Source: an uncultured Eubacteriales bacterium
GTDB lineage: Bacteria; Bacillota; Clostridia; Oscillospirales; CAG-382
Assembly: GCA_934446675.1 (NCBI GenBank)
Contig: CAKSEL010000008.1
Location: 1 to 64,000 of the forward strand
Length of the DNA: 64,000 nucleotides
Direction of reading: 5' to 3'
Part shown: in pieces, positions 17,730 through 25,739 of the stretch
Numbering within the stretch: the stretch's first letter is position 1
Layout of the letters: each line of letters starts with the position of its first letter
The notes under the pieces: generated by a model
Database searches by the model: none
What the model saw: only the letters and a program-made list of their open reading frames with translations
Told to the model about the DNA's origin: nothing
Position numbers and translations under genes: made by a program

Positions 17730-18605
17730 ATGGAACTGCGAACGCTTAAATATTTTCTTGCCGTCGCGCGCGAGGCAAACATAACAAAAGCCGCAGCACT
17801 TCTTCACGTTACCCAGCCTACCCTTTCGCGCCAGCTTATGCAGCTTGAAGAGGAGCTCGGCGTAAAGCTTTTTGAACGCGGCAGCCACAGCATTACGCTT
17901 ACCGACGACGGACTGCTGCTCAAACGCCGTGCCGGAGAAATAATTTCTCTTGCGGAAAAGACTGCGGAGGAACTTTCGGGTTCGGGAGAGCTGCACGGAA
18001 TGCTCGACATTGCAAGCGGAGAATTCAAAAGCTTTTCACTGTTTTCGGATATACTCTGCGCCTTTAAAAAACAAAATCCCGGCGTAAACTGCCGTCTGTA
18101 CAGCGCAAACGGCGACAATATCAAAGACAGGCTTGACAGAGGACTTGCCGACATAGGCTTACTCTCGGATCCCGTCGATATAAGCAGATACGAATTTTTA
18201 AGACTGCCGCAAAAAGAAATATGGGGCGCTGTCGTTCACAGGGATTCGGGACTTTACGACAAGGAGTTCGTAACGCCTTCGGATCTTTGCGGCGTTCCGC
18301 TTATCATGCCGCAGCGGCTTATGGTGCAGAATGAGCTTAAAGCATGGTTCGGCGACTTATACGACAAGCTCGAAATTTCCATGATATACGACCTTCTGTA
18401 CAATGCCGCCGTAATTGCCGGCAAAAATATGGGCGTTGTGCTGTCGATAGAGCTTGACAGCAGGTTCAACAATCTGAAATTTATTCCGCTTTACCCGAAA
18501 CTTGAATTCGGTTCGGTAATGGTATGGAAGAAAAATCAGATCCATTCGGCTGTCACCGACGGTTTTATTAATTTCGCAAAGAAATACGTCGGGAGCATTT
18601 CATAA
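17730..18605 (+). CDS. LysR-family transcriptional regulator
   Basis: The 291-aa protein has an N-terminal winged helix-turn-helix (MELRTLKYFLAVAREANITK, AAALLHVTQPTLSRQLMQLE) followed by a periplasmic-binding-protein-like effector domain (LDIASGEFKSFSLFSDILCA onward). It is 32 bases after the solute-binding gene and co-directional, so probably in the same transcript. The MerR-like gene downstream has its own promoter starting 16 bases after this stop, which the LysR protein could regulate. Effector and targets are unknown. Confidence 0.9.
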   Translation: MELRTLKYFLAVAREANITKAAALLHVTQPTLSRQLMQLEEELGVKLFERGSHSITLTDDGLLLKRRAGEIISLAEKTAEELSGSGELHGMLDIASGEFKSFSLFSDILCAFKKQNPGVNCRLYSANGDNIKDRLDRGLADIGLLSDPVDISRYEFLRLPQKEIWGAVVHRDSGLYDKEFVTPSDLCGVPLIMPQRLMVQNELKAWFGDLYDKLEISMIYDLLYNAAVIAGKNMGVVLSIELDSRFNNLKFIPLYPKLEFGSVMVWKKNQIHSAVTDGFINFAKKYVGSIS

Positions 18606-18621
18606 TATGCAATATAAGTAT

Positions 18622-18650
18622 TTTACATTTCACATTCAATATGCTATAAT
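18622..18650 (+). promoter_or_regulatory. Promoter of the redox gene cluster
   Basis: TTTACA (18622-18627), a 17-base spacer and TATAAT (18645-18650) lie 52 bases before the GTG start of the MerR-like gene. It separates this cluster from the LysR gene, whose stop is at 18605. Confidence 0.75.
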
Positions 18651-18702
18651 ACAGACGTCTTTTAAAGATGCCTGTATTTTTTCGTATAAAGAGGTGAAAA
18701 GC

Positions 18703-19038
18703 GTGACAAAAAAGGAATTGTGCGAAAAATATTCGGTGCCGCCCGAAAAGTTCGACGAATACAAGAGCTGCGGTCTTTGCCGCAGCGACTGCGACTTTGC
18801 AGACTCGGATATAGAATGTATAAGCCTTATGATGTCGTTAAAGGACGCAGGGCTTGACAGCGAACACGCAAAGGAATGTATGAAACTCATGTACTCGGAC
18901 GGTGCAAAGTGCGGAAAATGCCTCGAAATATTAAAAAAGCAGCGTTCGCGCACTCTTGACGAGATACACGCTCTCGAAAAGCAGCTTGAAAACACAGACT
19001 GCCTTATTTATAAACTCAAAAAACAGATCAAGGAGTGA
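18703..19038 (+). CDS. Cysteine-rich MerR-like small regulator
   Basis: A GTG start at 18703 is preceded by AGAGGTG; the in-frame ATG at 18607 lies upstream of the promoter and is unlikely. The 111-aa product (TKKELCEKYSVPPEKFDEYK) resembles a reduced MerR-type helix-turn-helix. It has nine cysteines, including SCGLCRSDC and KCGKC, and a C-terminal coiled coil (SRTLDEIHALEKQLENTDCL). Similar short proteins often head redox operons with cupin, CMD and flavodoxin genes. Metal or thiol sensing is inferred from the cysteines. The stop lies 6 bases before the cupin ATG. Confidence 0.65.
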   Translation: MTKKELCEKYSVPPEKFDEYKSCGLCRSDCDFADSDIECISLMMSLKDAGLDSEHAKECMKLMYSDGAKCGKCLEILKKQRSRTLDEIHALEKQLENTDCLIYKLKKQIKE

Positions 19039-19044
19039 AAAACC

Positions 19045-19446
19045 ATGAAAGATCAGACAATCTTCCCTATCGGTCAGCCCAACACCGCGTATGCAAAATA
19101 CTTTATCGGAAACAGCTATCTCAGTATGCTTTCAACCGAGCAGGTCGGCATCGCAAACGTAACCTTTGAACCCGGCTGCCGCAACAATTATCACATACAC
19201 CACGCGAAGAAAGGCGGCGGTCAGATTCTCATAGCCATAAGCGGAGAAGGCTGGTACAGAGAAGAAGGCAAACCGGCAAGAAAGTTAAAACCCGGCGACG
19301 TCGTAAATATTCCCGCGGAAGTCAAACACTGGCACGGTGCGGCAAAGGATTCGTGGTTCTCTCACCTTGCAATAGAAGTTCCGGGTGAAGAATGTAAAAC
19401 CGAATGGTGCGAACCCGTAAGCGACGAAGAATACAACGCACTCTGA
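19045..19446 (+). CDS. Cupin domain protein
   Basis: The 133-aa single-domain cupin starts after AAGGAGTGAAAAACC. Cupin motif 1 is visible as NYHIHHAKKGGGQILIAISG with its metal-ligand histidines, and motif 2 as KPGDVVNIPAEVKHWHGAA. Such cupins are often neighbours of, or fused to, carboxymuconolactone decarboxylase-type proteins, and the next gene is one. The reaction is unknown; a role in quinone or peroxide-related redox chemistry is inferred from the cluster. Confidence 0.85.
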   Translation: MKDQTIFPIGQPNTAYAKYFIGNSYLSMLSTEQVGIANVTFEPGCRNNYHIHHAKKGGGQILIAISGEGWYREEGKPARKLKPGDVVNIPAEVKHWHGAAKDSWFSHLAIEVPGEECKTEWCEPVSDEEYNAL

Positions 19447-19473
19447 AACAGACATTTTAAAGGAGGAATTATC

Positions 19474-19797
19474 ATGGAAAAAGTAACCGCAGGCAGAGAC
19501 GCACTCGGAGAATTCGCACCCGAATTTGCACATCTCAACGACGACGTGCTTTTCGGCGAGGTCTGGGCAAGAGAGGACAAGCTCTCGGCGCGCGACAGAA
19601 GCATAGTAACGGTAACTGCGCTTATGGCAAGCGGAATTCTCGACAGCTCTTTGAAATTTCATATCCAAAACGCAAAAAATCACGGCGTTACCAAAGAGGA
19701 AATAGCCGAGATCATAACACACGCCGCATTTTATGCAGGCTGGCCCAAAGCATGGGCGGCTTTCAACATGGCAAAAGAAATATATAAGGAGAACTGA
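19474..19797 (+). CDS. Carboxymuconolactone decarboxylase (CMD) family protein
   Basis: The 107-aa all-helical protein has AAAGGAGG upstream. Family features are DKLSARDRSIVTVTALMASG, LKFHIQNAKNHGVTKEEIAE, and ITHAAFYAGWPKAWAAFNMA. It lacks the CxxC of the AhpD peroxidase subgroup, so it sits nearer the decarboxylase-like subgroup. The cluster also encodes flavodoxin-type proteins. True decarboxylase activity is not implied. Its stop is one base before the start of the next gene, so the two are translated together. Confidence 0.87.
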   Translation: MEKVTAGRDALGEFAPEFAHLNDDVLFGEVWAREDKLSARDRSIVTVTALMASGILDSSLKFHIQNAKNHGVTKEEIAEIITHAAFYAGWPKAWAAFNMAKEIYKEN

Positions 19798-19798
19798 C

Positions 19799-20335
19799 AT
19801 GAAAAACATACTCATTATCTCATCAAGTCCGAGAAGAAACGGAAATTCCGACATTCTCTGCGACAGATTCGCACAGGGCGCAAAAGACGCCGGCAACAGC
19901 GTGGAAAAAATCTTTCTCGCGGATTACAATATAAACTACTGCCGCGGCTGCGGAGCCTGTAACACCGCACACAAGTGCGTGCAGAAGGACGACATGGCGC
20001 AGATACTTGATAAAATGGTTTCTGCCGACGTAATAGTGCTGTCCACACCCGTTTATTTCTACTCGGTCTGCGGTCAGATGAAGACATTTATCGACAGAAC
20101 CGTTCCGAGATACACGGAAATCGCGGACAAGGACTTCTATTTCATCATGACTGCCGCCGACACAAACAAGAAAAACCTTGAACGCACGCTTGAAACTTTC
20201 CGCGGCTTTACCGAGGACTGCCTTGACGGCGCAAAGGAAGCCGGTATAATCTACGGCACCGGAGCATGGCAGACAGGCGAGATCAAATCCACAAAGGCAT
20301 ACAACGAGGCTTACGAGGCAGGTAAAAACGCTTAA
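19799..20335 (+). CDS. Flavodoxin-family NAD(P)H-dependent oxidoreductase
   Basis: The 178-aa FMN-binding protein has AAGGAG 9 bases before the ATG. The FMN phosphate loop is SSSPRRNGNSDILCDRF; the iron-sulfur-flavoprotein-like motif CRGCGACNTAHKCV follows, then STPVYFYSVCGQMKTFIDRT, typical of the NADPH-dependent FMN reductase/flavodoxin-like family. The compact cysteine cluster may bind a 4Fe-4S cluster, as in Isf-type proteins, or react as thiols. It is translationally adjacent to the CMD gene. Confidence 0.87.
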   Translation: MKNILIISSSPRRNGNSDILCDRFAQGAKDAGNSVEKIFLADYNINYCRGCGACNTAHKCVQKDDMAQILDKMVSADVIVLSTPVYFYSVCGQMKTFIDRTVPRYTEIADKDFYFIMTAADTNKKNLERTLETFRGFTEDCLDGAKEAGIIYGTGAWQTGEIKSTKAYNEAYEAGKNA

Positions 20336-20391
20336 ATATATGTCTGCATAACCCGCACTTCGGATTTTCTTTACAAGAGGAGGCTTTAAAT

Positions 20392-21819
20392 ATGAAAAAA
20401 ATTGTCTGTACCGCACTCAGTTTTCTGATGTGCATAACACTTGCGCTTACAGGGTGCTCTGCGACTGCGCAGAACGAAACGGCACTTAAATCCGGCGCGT
20501 CCGAAATCAAGCTCACAATAGACGATCCCGAAATGACCGCAGACGGTGCAAAAACTTCCATTGACGAAAACGGCACACGTCCCGTCATTGTAAACGGCAG
20601 AACGCTTCTTCCCGTGCGTGCTGTTGTAACAGAGATGGGCGGAAACGTAAGCTGGGACGCACAAACGCGCACCGTTACGCTTGACTGCGGAGCAAATCAG
20701 ATAAAACTGACTATCGGCTCTGAAAAAGCTTATCTTAACGGCGAAGAACACACTCTCGACACTCCGCCCGAAATTATAAACGACCGCACAATGCTGCCGA
20801 TACGCTTTATTGCGGAAAGTTTCGGCTACGGTGTAAGCTGGGACGACCTGACAAAGACCGTCACTCTCACAAAAGACGGTGCCACAGACAAATCCGACGA
20901 AACGCCCATTACTCCCGGTAACGACACCGAGCAAACTCCGTCGGATAATTCCGAGACAAAGACCGGAACAAAGAGCCTTGTCGCATATTTTTCCGTCACT
21001 GGCAACACAAAGGCGCTTGCAGAGAAAATTGCCGGGCTTTCGGGTTCAGACATATTTGAAATAGTCCCCGAAACGCCCTACACAAGCGACGACATCAACT
21101 ATTCCAACGACGACTGCCGTGCAAATACTGAGCAGCACGACGAAAACTCACGTCCCGGAATATCGGAAAAAATCCAAAACTTTGAAAATTACGACGTTAT
21201 CTTTCTCGGCTACCCTATCTGGTGGGGTACAATGCCTAAAATCATAAACACATTCACCGAGAGCTATGATTTTTCGGGAAAGACGGTAATTCCGTTCTGT
21301 ACAAGCGGCGGAAGCGGCATATCGACATCTGTTTCGGCTCTTGTTTCAGCACTTCCCGACGCAAAGATCGGAACGGGACTGCGCGGTTCGTCCTATTCGT
21401 CGGATTCGGTCATCACCGACTGGTTTGCGCAAAACAGCTTTGAAAAAAGCGACAACACGTCAGAAAATCAGAAAATTCTGCTCTCATGGGACGAAGGAAG
21501 TGCAGAAATATCGCTTTACGACAATCTGACGGCAAAGGATCTTATATCCCGTCTGCCGCTTGAAGTAAACATTGAGGACTACAACAGCACCGAAAAAATC
21601 ATAAGATTTGACGACAAACTCACCGAGGACAGCACCGCCAAAGGCGTCGAACCCGTATCCGGCGACGTTACGGTATATGCGCCCTGGGGAAACATTGCAA
21701 TATTCTACAAGCCGTTCAGCTATTCCGACGACCTTATAAAGCTCGGAAAAGTCGAATCGGGACTTGACGCTCTTGCCGAAATCTCCGACGGAACCAAAGT
21801 AACGATCACTAAACTTTAA
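20392..21819 (+). CDS. Exported lipoprotein: copper-amine-oxidase-type stalk, flavodoxin and cyclophilin-like domains
   Basis: This 475-aa lipoprotein (signal ending LALTGC, Cys near residue 22) combines three parts. Residues about 40-165 are two repeats like the copper amine oxidase N-terminal stalk (VNGRTLLPVRAVVTEMGGNV and INDRTMLPIRFIAESFGYGV). Residues about 195-360 are a flavodoxin (SLVAYFSVTGNTKALAEKIA, FLGYPIWWGTMPKIINTF). The last 110 residues (ILLSWDEGSAEISLYDNLTA onward) match the cyclophilin-like domain often fused to such flavodoxins. A flavodoxin outside the membrane is unusual and suggests extracytoplasmic electron transfer. It ends the redox cluster. Confidence 0.85.
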   Translation: MKKIVCTALSFLMCITLALTGCSATAQNETALKSGASEIKLTIDDPEMTADGAKTSIDENGTRPVIVNGRTLLPVRAVVTEMGGNVSWDAQTRTVTLDCGANQIKLTIGSEKAYLNGEEHTLDTPPEIINDRTMLPIRFIAESFGYGVSWDDLTKTVTLTKDGATDKSDETPITPGNDTEQTPSDNSETKTGTKSLVAYFSVTGNTKALAEKIAGLSGSDIFEIVPETPYTSDDINYSNDDCRANTEQHDENSRPGISEKIQNFENYDVIFLGYPIWWGTMPKIINTFTESYDFSGKTVIPFCTSGGSGISTSVSALVSALPDAKIGTGLRGSSYSSDSVITDWFAQNSFEKSDNTSENQKILLSWDEGSAEISLYDNLTAKDLISRLPLEVNIEDYNSTEKIIRFDDKLTEDSTAKGVEPVSGDVTVYAPWGNIAIFYKPFSYSDDLIKLGKVESGLDALAEISDGTKVTITKL

Positions 21820-21830
21820 GTCTTAAAATC

Positions 21831-21870
21831 AAACAAAAAATACCCTGCCGAAATCTAAATCGACAGGGTA
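21831..21870 (-). terminator. Terminator of the liv operon
   Basis: TACCCTG (21841-21847) and CAGGGTA (21864-21870) form the stem. On the minus strand it is followed by a T-run (the A-run 21835-21840). It stands 22 bases after the livF stop and also ends the convergent lipoprotein transcript. Confidence 0.75.
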
Positions 21871-21891
21871 AACTTATATATACGCTTAATT

Positions 21892-22593
21892 TTACGCACC
21901 GAGATATGCTTTCTTGACTCTCGGCTCGTTGAGAAGCTCTTTTGCGCTGCCTTCCATAACAATCTTGCCTGTTTCGAGGACGTAGGCTCTGTCTGCAATG
22001 GACAGCGCCATTTTTGCGTTCTGCTCGACAAGCAGTATCGTAATGCCCGACTGGTGCATTTTCTTTATGATATGGAATACTTCCTTTACAAGCAGCGGAG
22101 AAAGTCCCATTGAAGGTTCGTCCATAACTACAAGCTTTGGCTTTGACATAATTGCTCTGCCCATTGCAAGCATCTGCTGTTCGCCGCCGGAAAGTGTGCC
22201 TGCAAGCTGCTTGGAACGCTCTTTAAGACGTGGGAAACTGCTGTATACAAATTCAAGGCTTTCGGCAATTCCCTTGTCCTTGCGCGAATATGCGCCCATT
22301 TCGAGGTTTTCCGACACGGTCATGCTTGTGAACACGTGACGTCCTTCGGGAATATGCGCAAGTCCTTTGGTTACTATTATATGCGCCGGAGTTTTTCTGA
22401 GATCAACGCCGTCGTATTCAATAGTGCCGCTTGACGCGGATTTAAGTCCGGTTATGGTATGAAGAATTGTGGTCTTGCCTGCGCCGTTTGCACCGATAAG
22501 CGAAACTATTTCGCCGTCGCGCACCTCAAGGCTGACGTCGTGTATTGCATGAATCGCACCGTAGGAAACATTCAGATCCTTTACTTTAAGCAT
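21892..22593 (-). CDS. livF: Branched-chain amino acid ABC transporter ATPase
   Basis: The 233-aa ATPase shows Walker A IGANGAGKTTILHTI, signature LSGGEQQMLAMGRA, Walker B PKLVVMDEPSMGLSP, and H-loop-region LLVEQNAKMALSIADRAYVL. The small size and LSGGEQQM signature are typical of LivF. The start MLKVKDLNVSYGA at 22593 overlaps the end of livG by 8 bases and has GGAGG nearby; the in-frame codon at 22659 lies inside livG. It energizes uptake with LivG and the permeases LivH and LivM. It is the last gene of the operon. Confidence 0.93.
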   Translation of the reverse strand: MLKVKDLNVSYGAIHAIHDVSLEVRDGEIVSLIGANGAGKTTILHTITGLKSASSGTIEYDGVDLRKTPAHIIVTKGLAHIPEGRHVFTSMTVSENLEMGAYSRKDKGIAESLEFVYSSFPRLKERSKQLAGTLSGGEQQMLAMGRAIMSKPKLVVMDEPSMGLSPLLVKEVFHIIKKMHQSGITILLVEQNAKMALSIADRAYVLETGKIVMEGSAKELLNEPRVKKAYLGA

Positions 22594-23410
22594 TTGCGTT
22601 TCCTCCTTCGCCGTTATCCTCGTCCTCGTCGTCCTTACCGAGATAAGCCTCGATAACACGCTTGTTGCTTGCTATTTCTTCGGGCTTGCCGTGAGCTATG
22701 GTCTGACCGTAGTCTATAACCATTATTCTCTCGCAGATATTCATAACAAGGCTCATATCGTGCTCTATAAGAAGAATTGCGATATTGAAACGCTGACGTA
22801 TGATTCTGATACATTCAAGCAGTTCCGCCGTTTCCGTCGGGTTCATGCCGGCAGCCGGCTCGTCGAGAAACAGCACCTTCATGCCTGTTGCGAGCGCTCT
22901 TGCAATTTCAAGCTTTCTCTGCTCGCCGTAAGGAAGGTTTGACGCGGTAAAATCAGCTTTTTTATCAAGACCGAATATTTTGAGCAGTTCTCTTGCCTCG
23001 GCATCAGCTGCTTTTTCGGCTTTTCTGTACTTGGGAAGATGGAAAGTCGCGCTGAGATAGCCGTATTTATACTTACTTCCGAGAGCTACCTTAACGTTGT
23101 CTATAACCGACATCTGGTTAAACAGGCTTATGTTCTGGAAAGTACGCGCAGCGCCTGCACGGATAAACTGATAGGTCTTTTTGCCGTTCATTACCTGACC
23201 GCAGAGCTTTATAGTACCCGATGTGGGTTTATAAACGCCCGTAAGCAGGTTGAATACCGTAGTCTTTCCTGCGCCGTTAGGTCCGATAAGTCCGACAATC
23301 TCCGAGCTGCCTATTGTAAGTGAGAAGTCGTTTACGGCTTTAAGTCCGCCGAATTCAATGCCCATGTGGCTTACTTCAAGGATAGGAGTCTGAACTTCAT
23401 TCTTGTTCAT
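22586..23410 (-). CDS. livG: Branched-chain amino acid ABC transporter ATPase
   Basis: The 274-aa ATPase has Walker A IGPNGAGKTTVFNLLTG, a LivG-type signature LPYGEQRKLEIARALA, Walker B LFLDEPAAGMNPTE and LLIEHDMSLVMNICERIMVI. The C-terminus carries a short acidic tail (DDEDEDNGEGGN). An AAGGAGG site precedes the ATG. It partners LivF on the cytoplasmic face of the permease and starts 3 bases after the livM stop. Confidence 0.93.
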   Translation of the reverse strand: MNKNEVQTPILEVSHMGIEFGGLKAVNDFSLTIGSSEIVGLIGPNGAGKTTVFNLLTGVYKPTSGTIKLCGQVMNGKKTYQFIRAGAARTFQNISLFNQMSVIDNVKVALGSKYKYGYLSATFHLPKYRKAEKAADAEARELLKIFGLDKKADFTASNLPYGEQRKLEIARALATGMKVLFLDEPAAGMNPTETAELLECIRIIRQRFNIAILLIEHDMSLVMNICERIMVIDYGQTIAHGKPEEIASNKRVIEAYLGKDDEDEDNGEGGNANA

Positions 23411-23413
23411 GGC

Positions 23414-24481
23414 TTACTTTCCCTCCTTTGCACCGGTGTTTTCGCCGGATTTTTTCTGTGCTTTGAGTTCCTTTGAACGTGCAATTATATTCTTTATGCT
23501 CATTCTGCCCTTGAGATCCGCAAACTTCGGATTTGCATTAAGCAGCATGAGTACGATAAGCACTATCGAGTATGCAAGCATTCTGTAATCGGCAAGCTCT
23601 CTGAGAGCCTCGGGCAGTGCGCGGAGTATAATCGCCGCGATTATCGAACCGGGTATGCTGCCCATACCGCCGAGTACGACGATAACGAGAACTTCAATAG
23701 ACATATTGTAGTCAAAGGTTGTGGCCTTGATATTCGCAAGGCTGTGACCGTAAAGAACGCCTGCCATGCCTGCAAAGAACGCCGCTATTATGAAAACTAT
23801 GAGCTTATAGTAGGTTACGTTGATACCGGTAGCCTCTGCGGCTATTCTGTTATCGCGTATAGCCATTATAGCGCGTCCGTGACGGGAATTTTTGATGTTC
23901 ATAACCACGAGAACCGTGAGAATTACGAGAACCGCAGAAAACGGAAGCAGAACGTCAGCCTTTTTGTAGATCGTAATGGTATTAAGACCGAGCGCACCGC
24001 CGGTAAATTCAAGGTTTGTAATTACGTTCTTTATAATTTCGCCGCAGCCGAGCGTTACTATCGCAAGATAGTCGCCTTTAAGACGGAGTGCCGGAAGTCC
24101 TACGGCAAAACCGACAACCGCTGCGAACAGTCCGCCGACTACCATGCAAAGCGGAAGTCTTACCTCAAGCGGAAGAACCGGCTCAAGTGCAATGGAAAGC
24201 AGACAGCCGCTGAAAAGACCTGCGGACATGAAACCTGCGTGACCGAGAGAAAGCTCTCCGAGCATTCCGACTACAAGGTTGAGCGAAACCGCAAGCACTA
24301 TGTAGCAGGAAACCGATGTCAGCATATTTGTAAACTGACGTCCGGCATTGCCCGATTCTATATAGAAGTAAATTGCAACGTATGCCGCTATGACAAGCGC
24401 CATAGTCACGGTATTGGGCGTAAATATTTTTTTGAATATGTTTGGCTTAAAGGATTTATCCAATGTACTGTTGTTATTCAT
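23414..24481 (-). CDS. livM: Branched-chain amino acid ABC transporter permease
   Basis: This 355-aa membrane protein has about nine to ten hydrophobic segments. Diagnostic LivM-type stretches are GELSLGHAGFMSAGLFSGCL, PALRLKGDYLAIVTLGCGEI, NSRHGRAIMAIRDNRIAAEA and VLVIVVLGGMGSIPGSIIAA. It forms the translocation channel with LivH. The C-terminal 40 residues are Lys-rich and cytoplasmic. The gap to livH is 84 bases, with GAAAGGAAATGT before the ATG. Confidence 0.93.
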   Translation of the reverse strand: MNNNSTLDKSFKPNIFKKIFTPNTVTMALVIAAYVAIYFYIESGNAGRQFTNMLTSVSCYIVLAVSLNLVVGMLGELSLGHAGFMSAGLFSGCLLSIALEPVLPLEVRLPLCMVVGGLFAAVVGFAVGLPALRLKGDYLAIVTLGCGEIIKNVITNLEFTGGALGLNTITIYKKADVLLPFSAVLVILTVLVVMNIKNSRHGRAIMAIRDNRIAAEATGINVTYYKLIVFIIAAFFAGMAGVLYGHSLANIKATTFDYNMSIEVLVIVVLGGMGSIPGSIIAAIILRALPEALRELADYRMLAYSIVLIVLMLLNANPKFADLKGRMSIKNIIARSKELKAQKKSGENTGAKEGK

Positions 24482-24565
24482 ACATTTCCTTTCGATTTCG
24501 TAAGGGCGGCGGTAAGATTGCCCCGGTAATAGGACTTTGTGCGAAAGTATTTTGCAAAAAAGCCT

Positions 24566-25453
24566 TTAAACTTTTTCGCTGACCTTCTTGCCGAGAAGTC
24601 CCGTGGGCTTTACCACAAGCACTACGACGAGAACAGCAAACACTATTGCGTCCGACCACTGCGGAGATATATACGTCTTTGCAAACTGCTCTATTACACC
24701 CAAGAGTATGCCTCCGAGCATAGCACCCGGAATTGAGCCTATTCCGCCGAAAACCGCAGCCGTGAAAGCTTTGATACCCGGCATTGAACCTGTTGTAGGT
24801 CTTATGTAGACATAGGTTCCGCCGTAGAATATGCTTGCGACTGCCGCAAGTGCAGAGCCTATCGCAAAGGTTACGGAAATAGTCCTGTTTACGCTTATTC
24901 CCATAAGCTCTGCGGCTTCCTTATCCTCCGATACCGCACGCATTGCCTTACCCATTTTCGTCTTGTTTATGAAAAGCGTAAGACCTGCCATTATAACCGC
25001 GGTAACGACAAGTGTGAGCAGCGTTATTCCGTTGATCTCGACCTTTCCGAGCTTTACGACCGGAAGATCAAAGAGCTTTTTGTCCTTGTCAAACGGGAGC
25101 TGCGTCGAACCGAAAATAATCAGCGCGACATTCTGAAGGAAGTAGCTGACTCCGATAGCCGTTATAAGCACCGCAAGAGGCGACGACTTACGAAGCGGCT
25201 TATACGCGAGAAATTCAATTGTTATACCGAGAAGCGCACAGACTGCAATGCTTATCACAACCGCCGCAATTCCCGGAAGGTGAAGCGTTGTAAGCGACAC
25301 TATTACGGAGTATGCGCCTATCATAATAATATCTCCGTGGGCAAAGTTAAGCATCTTAGCTATTCCGTATACCATAGTATAGCCCAGAGCAATAAGAGCG
25401 TAGATGCTGCCCAGACTCAAACCGCTGATGAGGGCCTGTAAGAATTGGATCAT
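24566..25453 (-). CDS. livH: Branched-chain amino acid ABC transporter permease
   Basis: The 295-aa permease begins MIQFLQALISGLSLGSIYAL. Family marks are GYTMVYGIAKMLNFAHGDII, KPLRKSSPLAVLITAIGVSY, MGKAMRAVSEDKEAAELMGI and KAFTAAVFGGIGSIPGAMLG. The start at 25453 was chosen because GGAGG lies 7 bases upstream and it matches the family N-terminus; the in-frame extension to 25672 covers the intergenic stem and has no conserved sequence. It pairs with LivM. Confidence 0.93.
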   Translation of the reverse strand: MIQFLQALISGLSLGSIYALIALGYTMVYGIAKMLNFAHGDIIMIGAYSVIVSLTTLHLPGIAAVVISIAVCALLGITIEFLAYKPLRKSSPLAVLITAIGVSYFLQNVALIIFGSTQLPFDKDKKLFDLPVVKLGKVEINGITLLTLVVTAVIMAGLTLFINKTKMGKAMRAVSEDKEAAELMGISVNRTISVTFAIGSALAAVASIFYGGTYVYIRPTTGSMPGIKAFTAAVFGGIGSIPGAMLGGILLGVIEQFAKTYISPQWSDAIVFAVLVVVLVVKPTGLLGKKVSEKV

Positions 25454-25617
25454 AATTAATCCTCCGATACTGCGCCTTGCACAGCGCATTATTTCAAGTT
25501 TAAGCCACATTCCGCATTTTTTCAGCACTGACATTTTCATGCCGCAAGCCTGAATTTTCCGCGGAATCCGGTGAATTATTATATTTCGCCGCACGTTCCG
25601 TAACACATACGGCAAAA

Positions 25618-25638
25618 ACAGCGATTTGCCGCCGCTGT
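25618..25638 (-). terminator. Weak terminator or attenuator between livJ and livH
   Basis: On the minus strand, ACAGCG (25638-25633) pairs with CGCTGT (25623-25618) around a 9-base loop, followed by TTTTG. It lies 102 bases after the binding-protein stop and before livH. It probably lets some transcripts end, so the binding protein is made in excess. The stem is only six pairs. Confidence 0.45.
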
Positions 25639-25739
25639 ACGATAGAGAGGTCGCAAATTCAAGGCTCCCCAAAACCGCACGGCGGCAGCGAATATAAGTA
25701 CAAATCAGGTCGGCTTATACACGCCGAAAATATTTAAGA

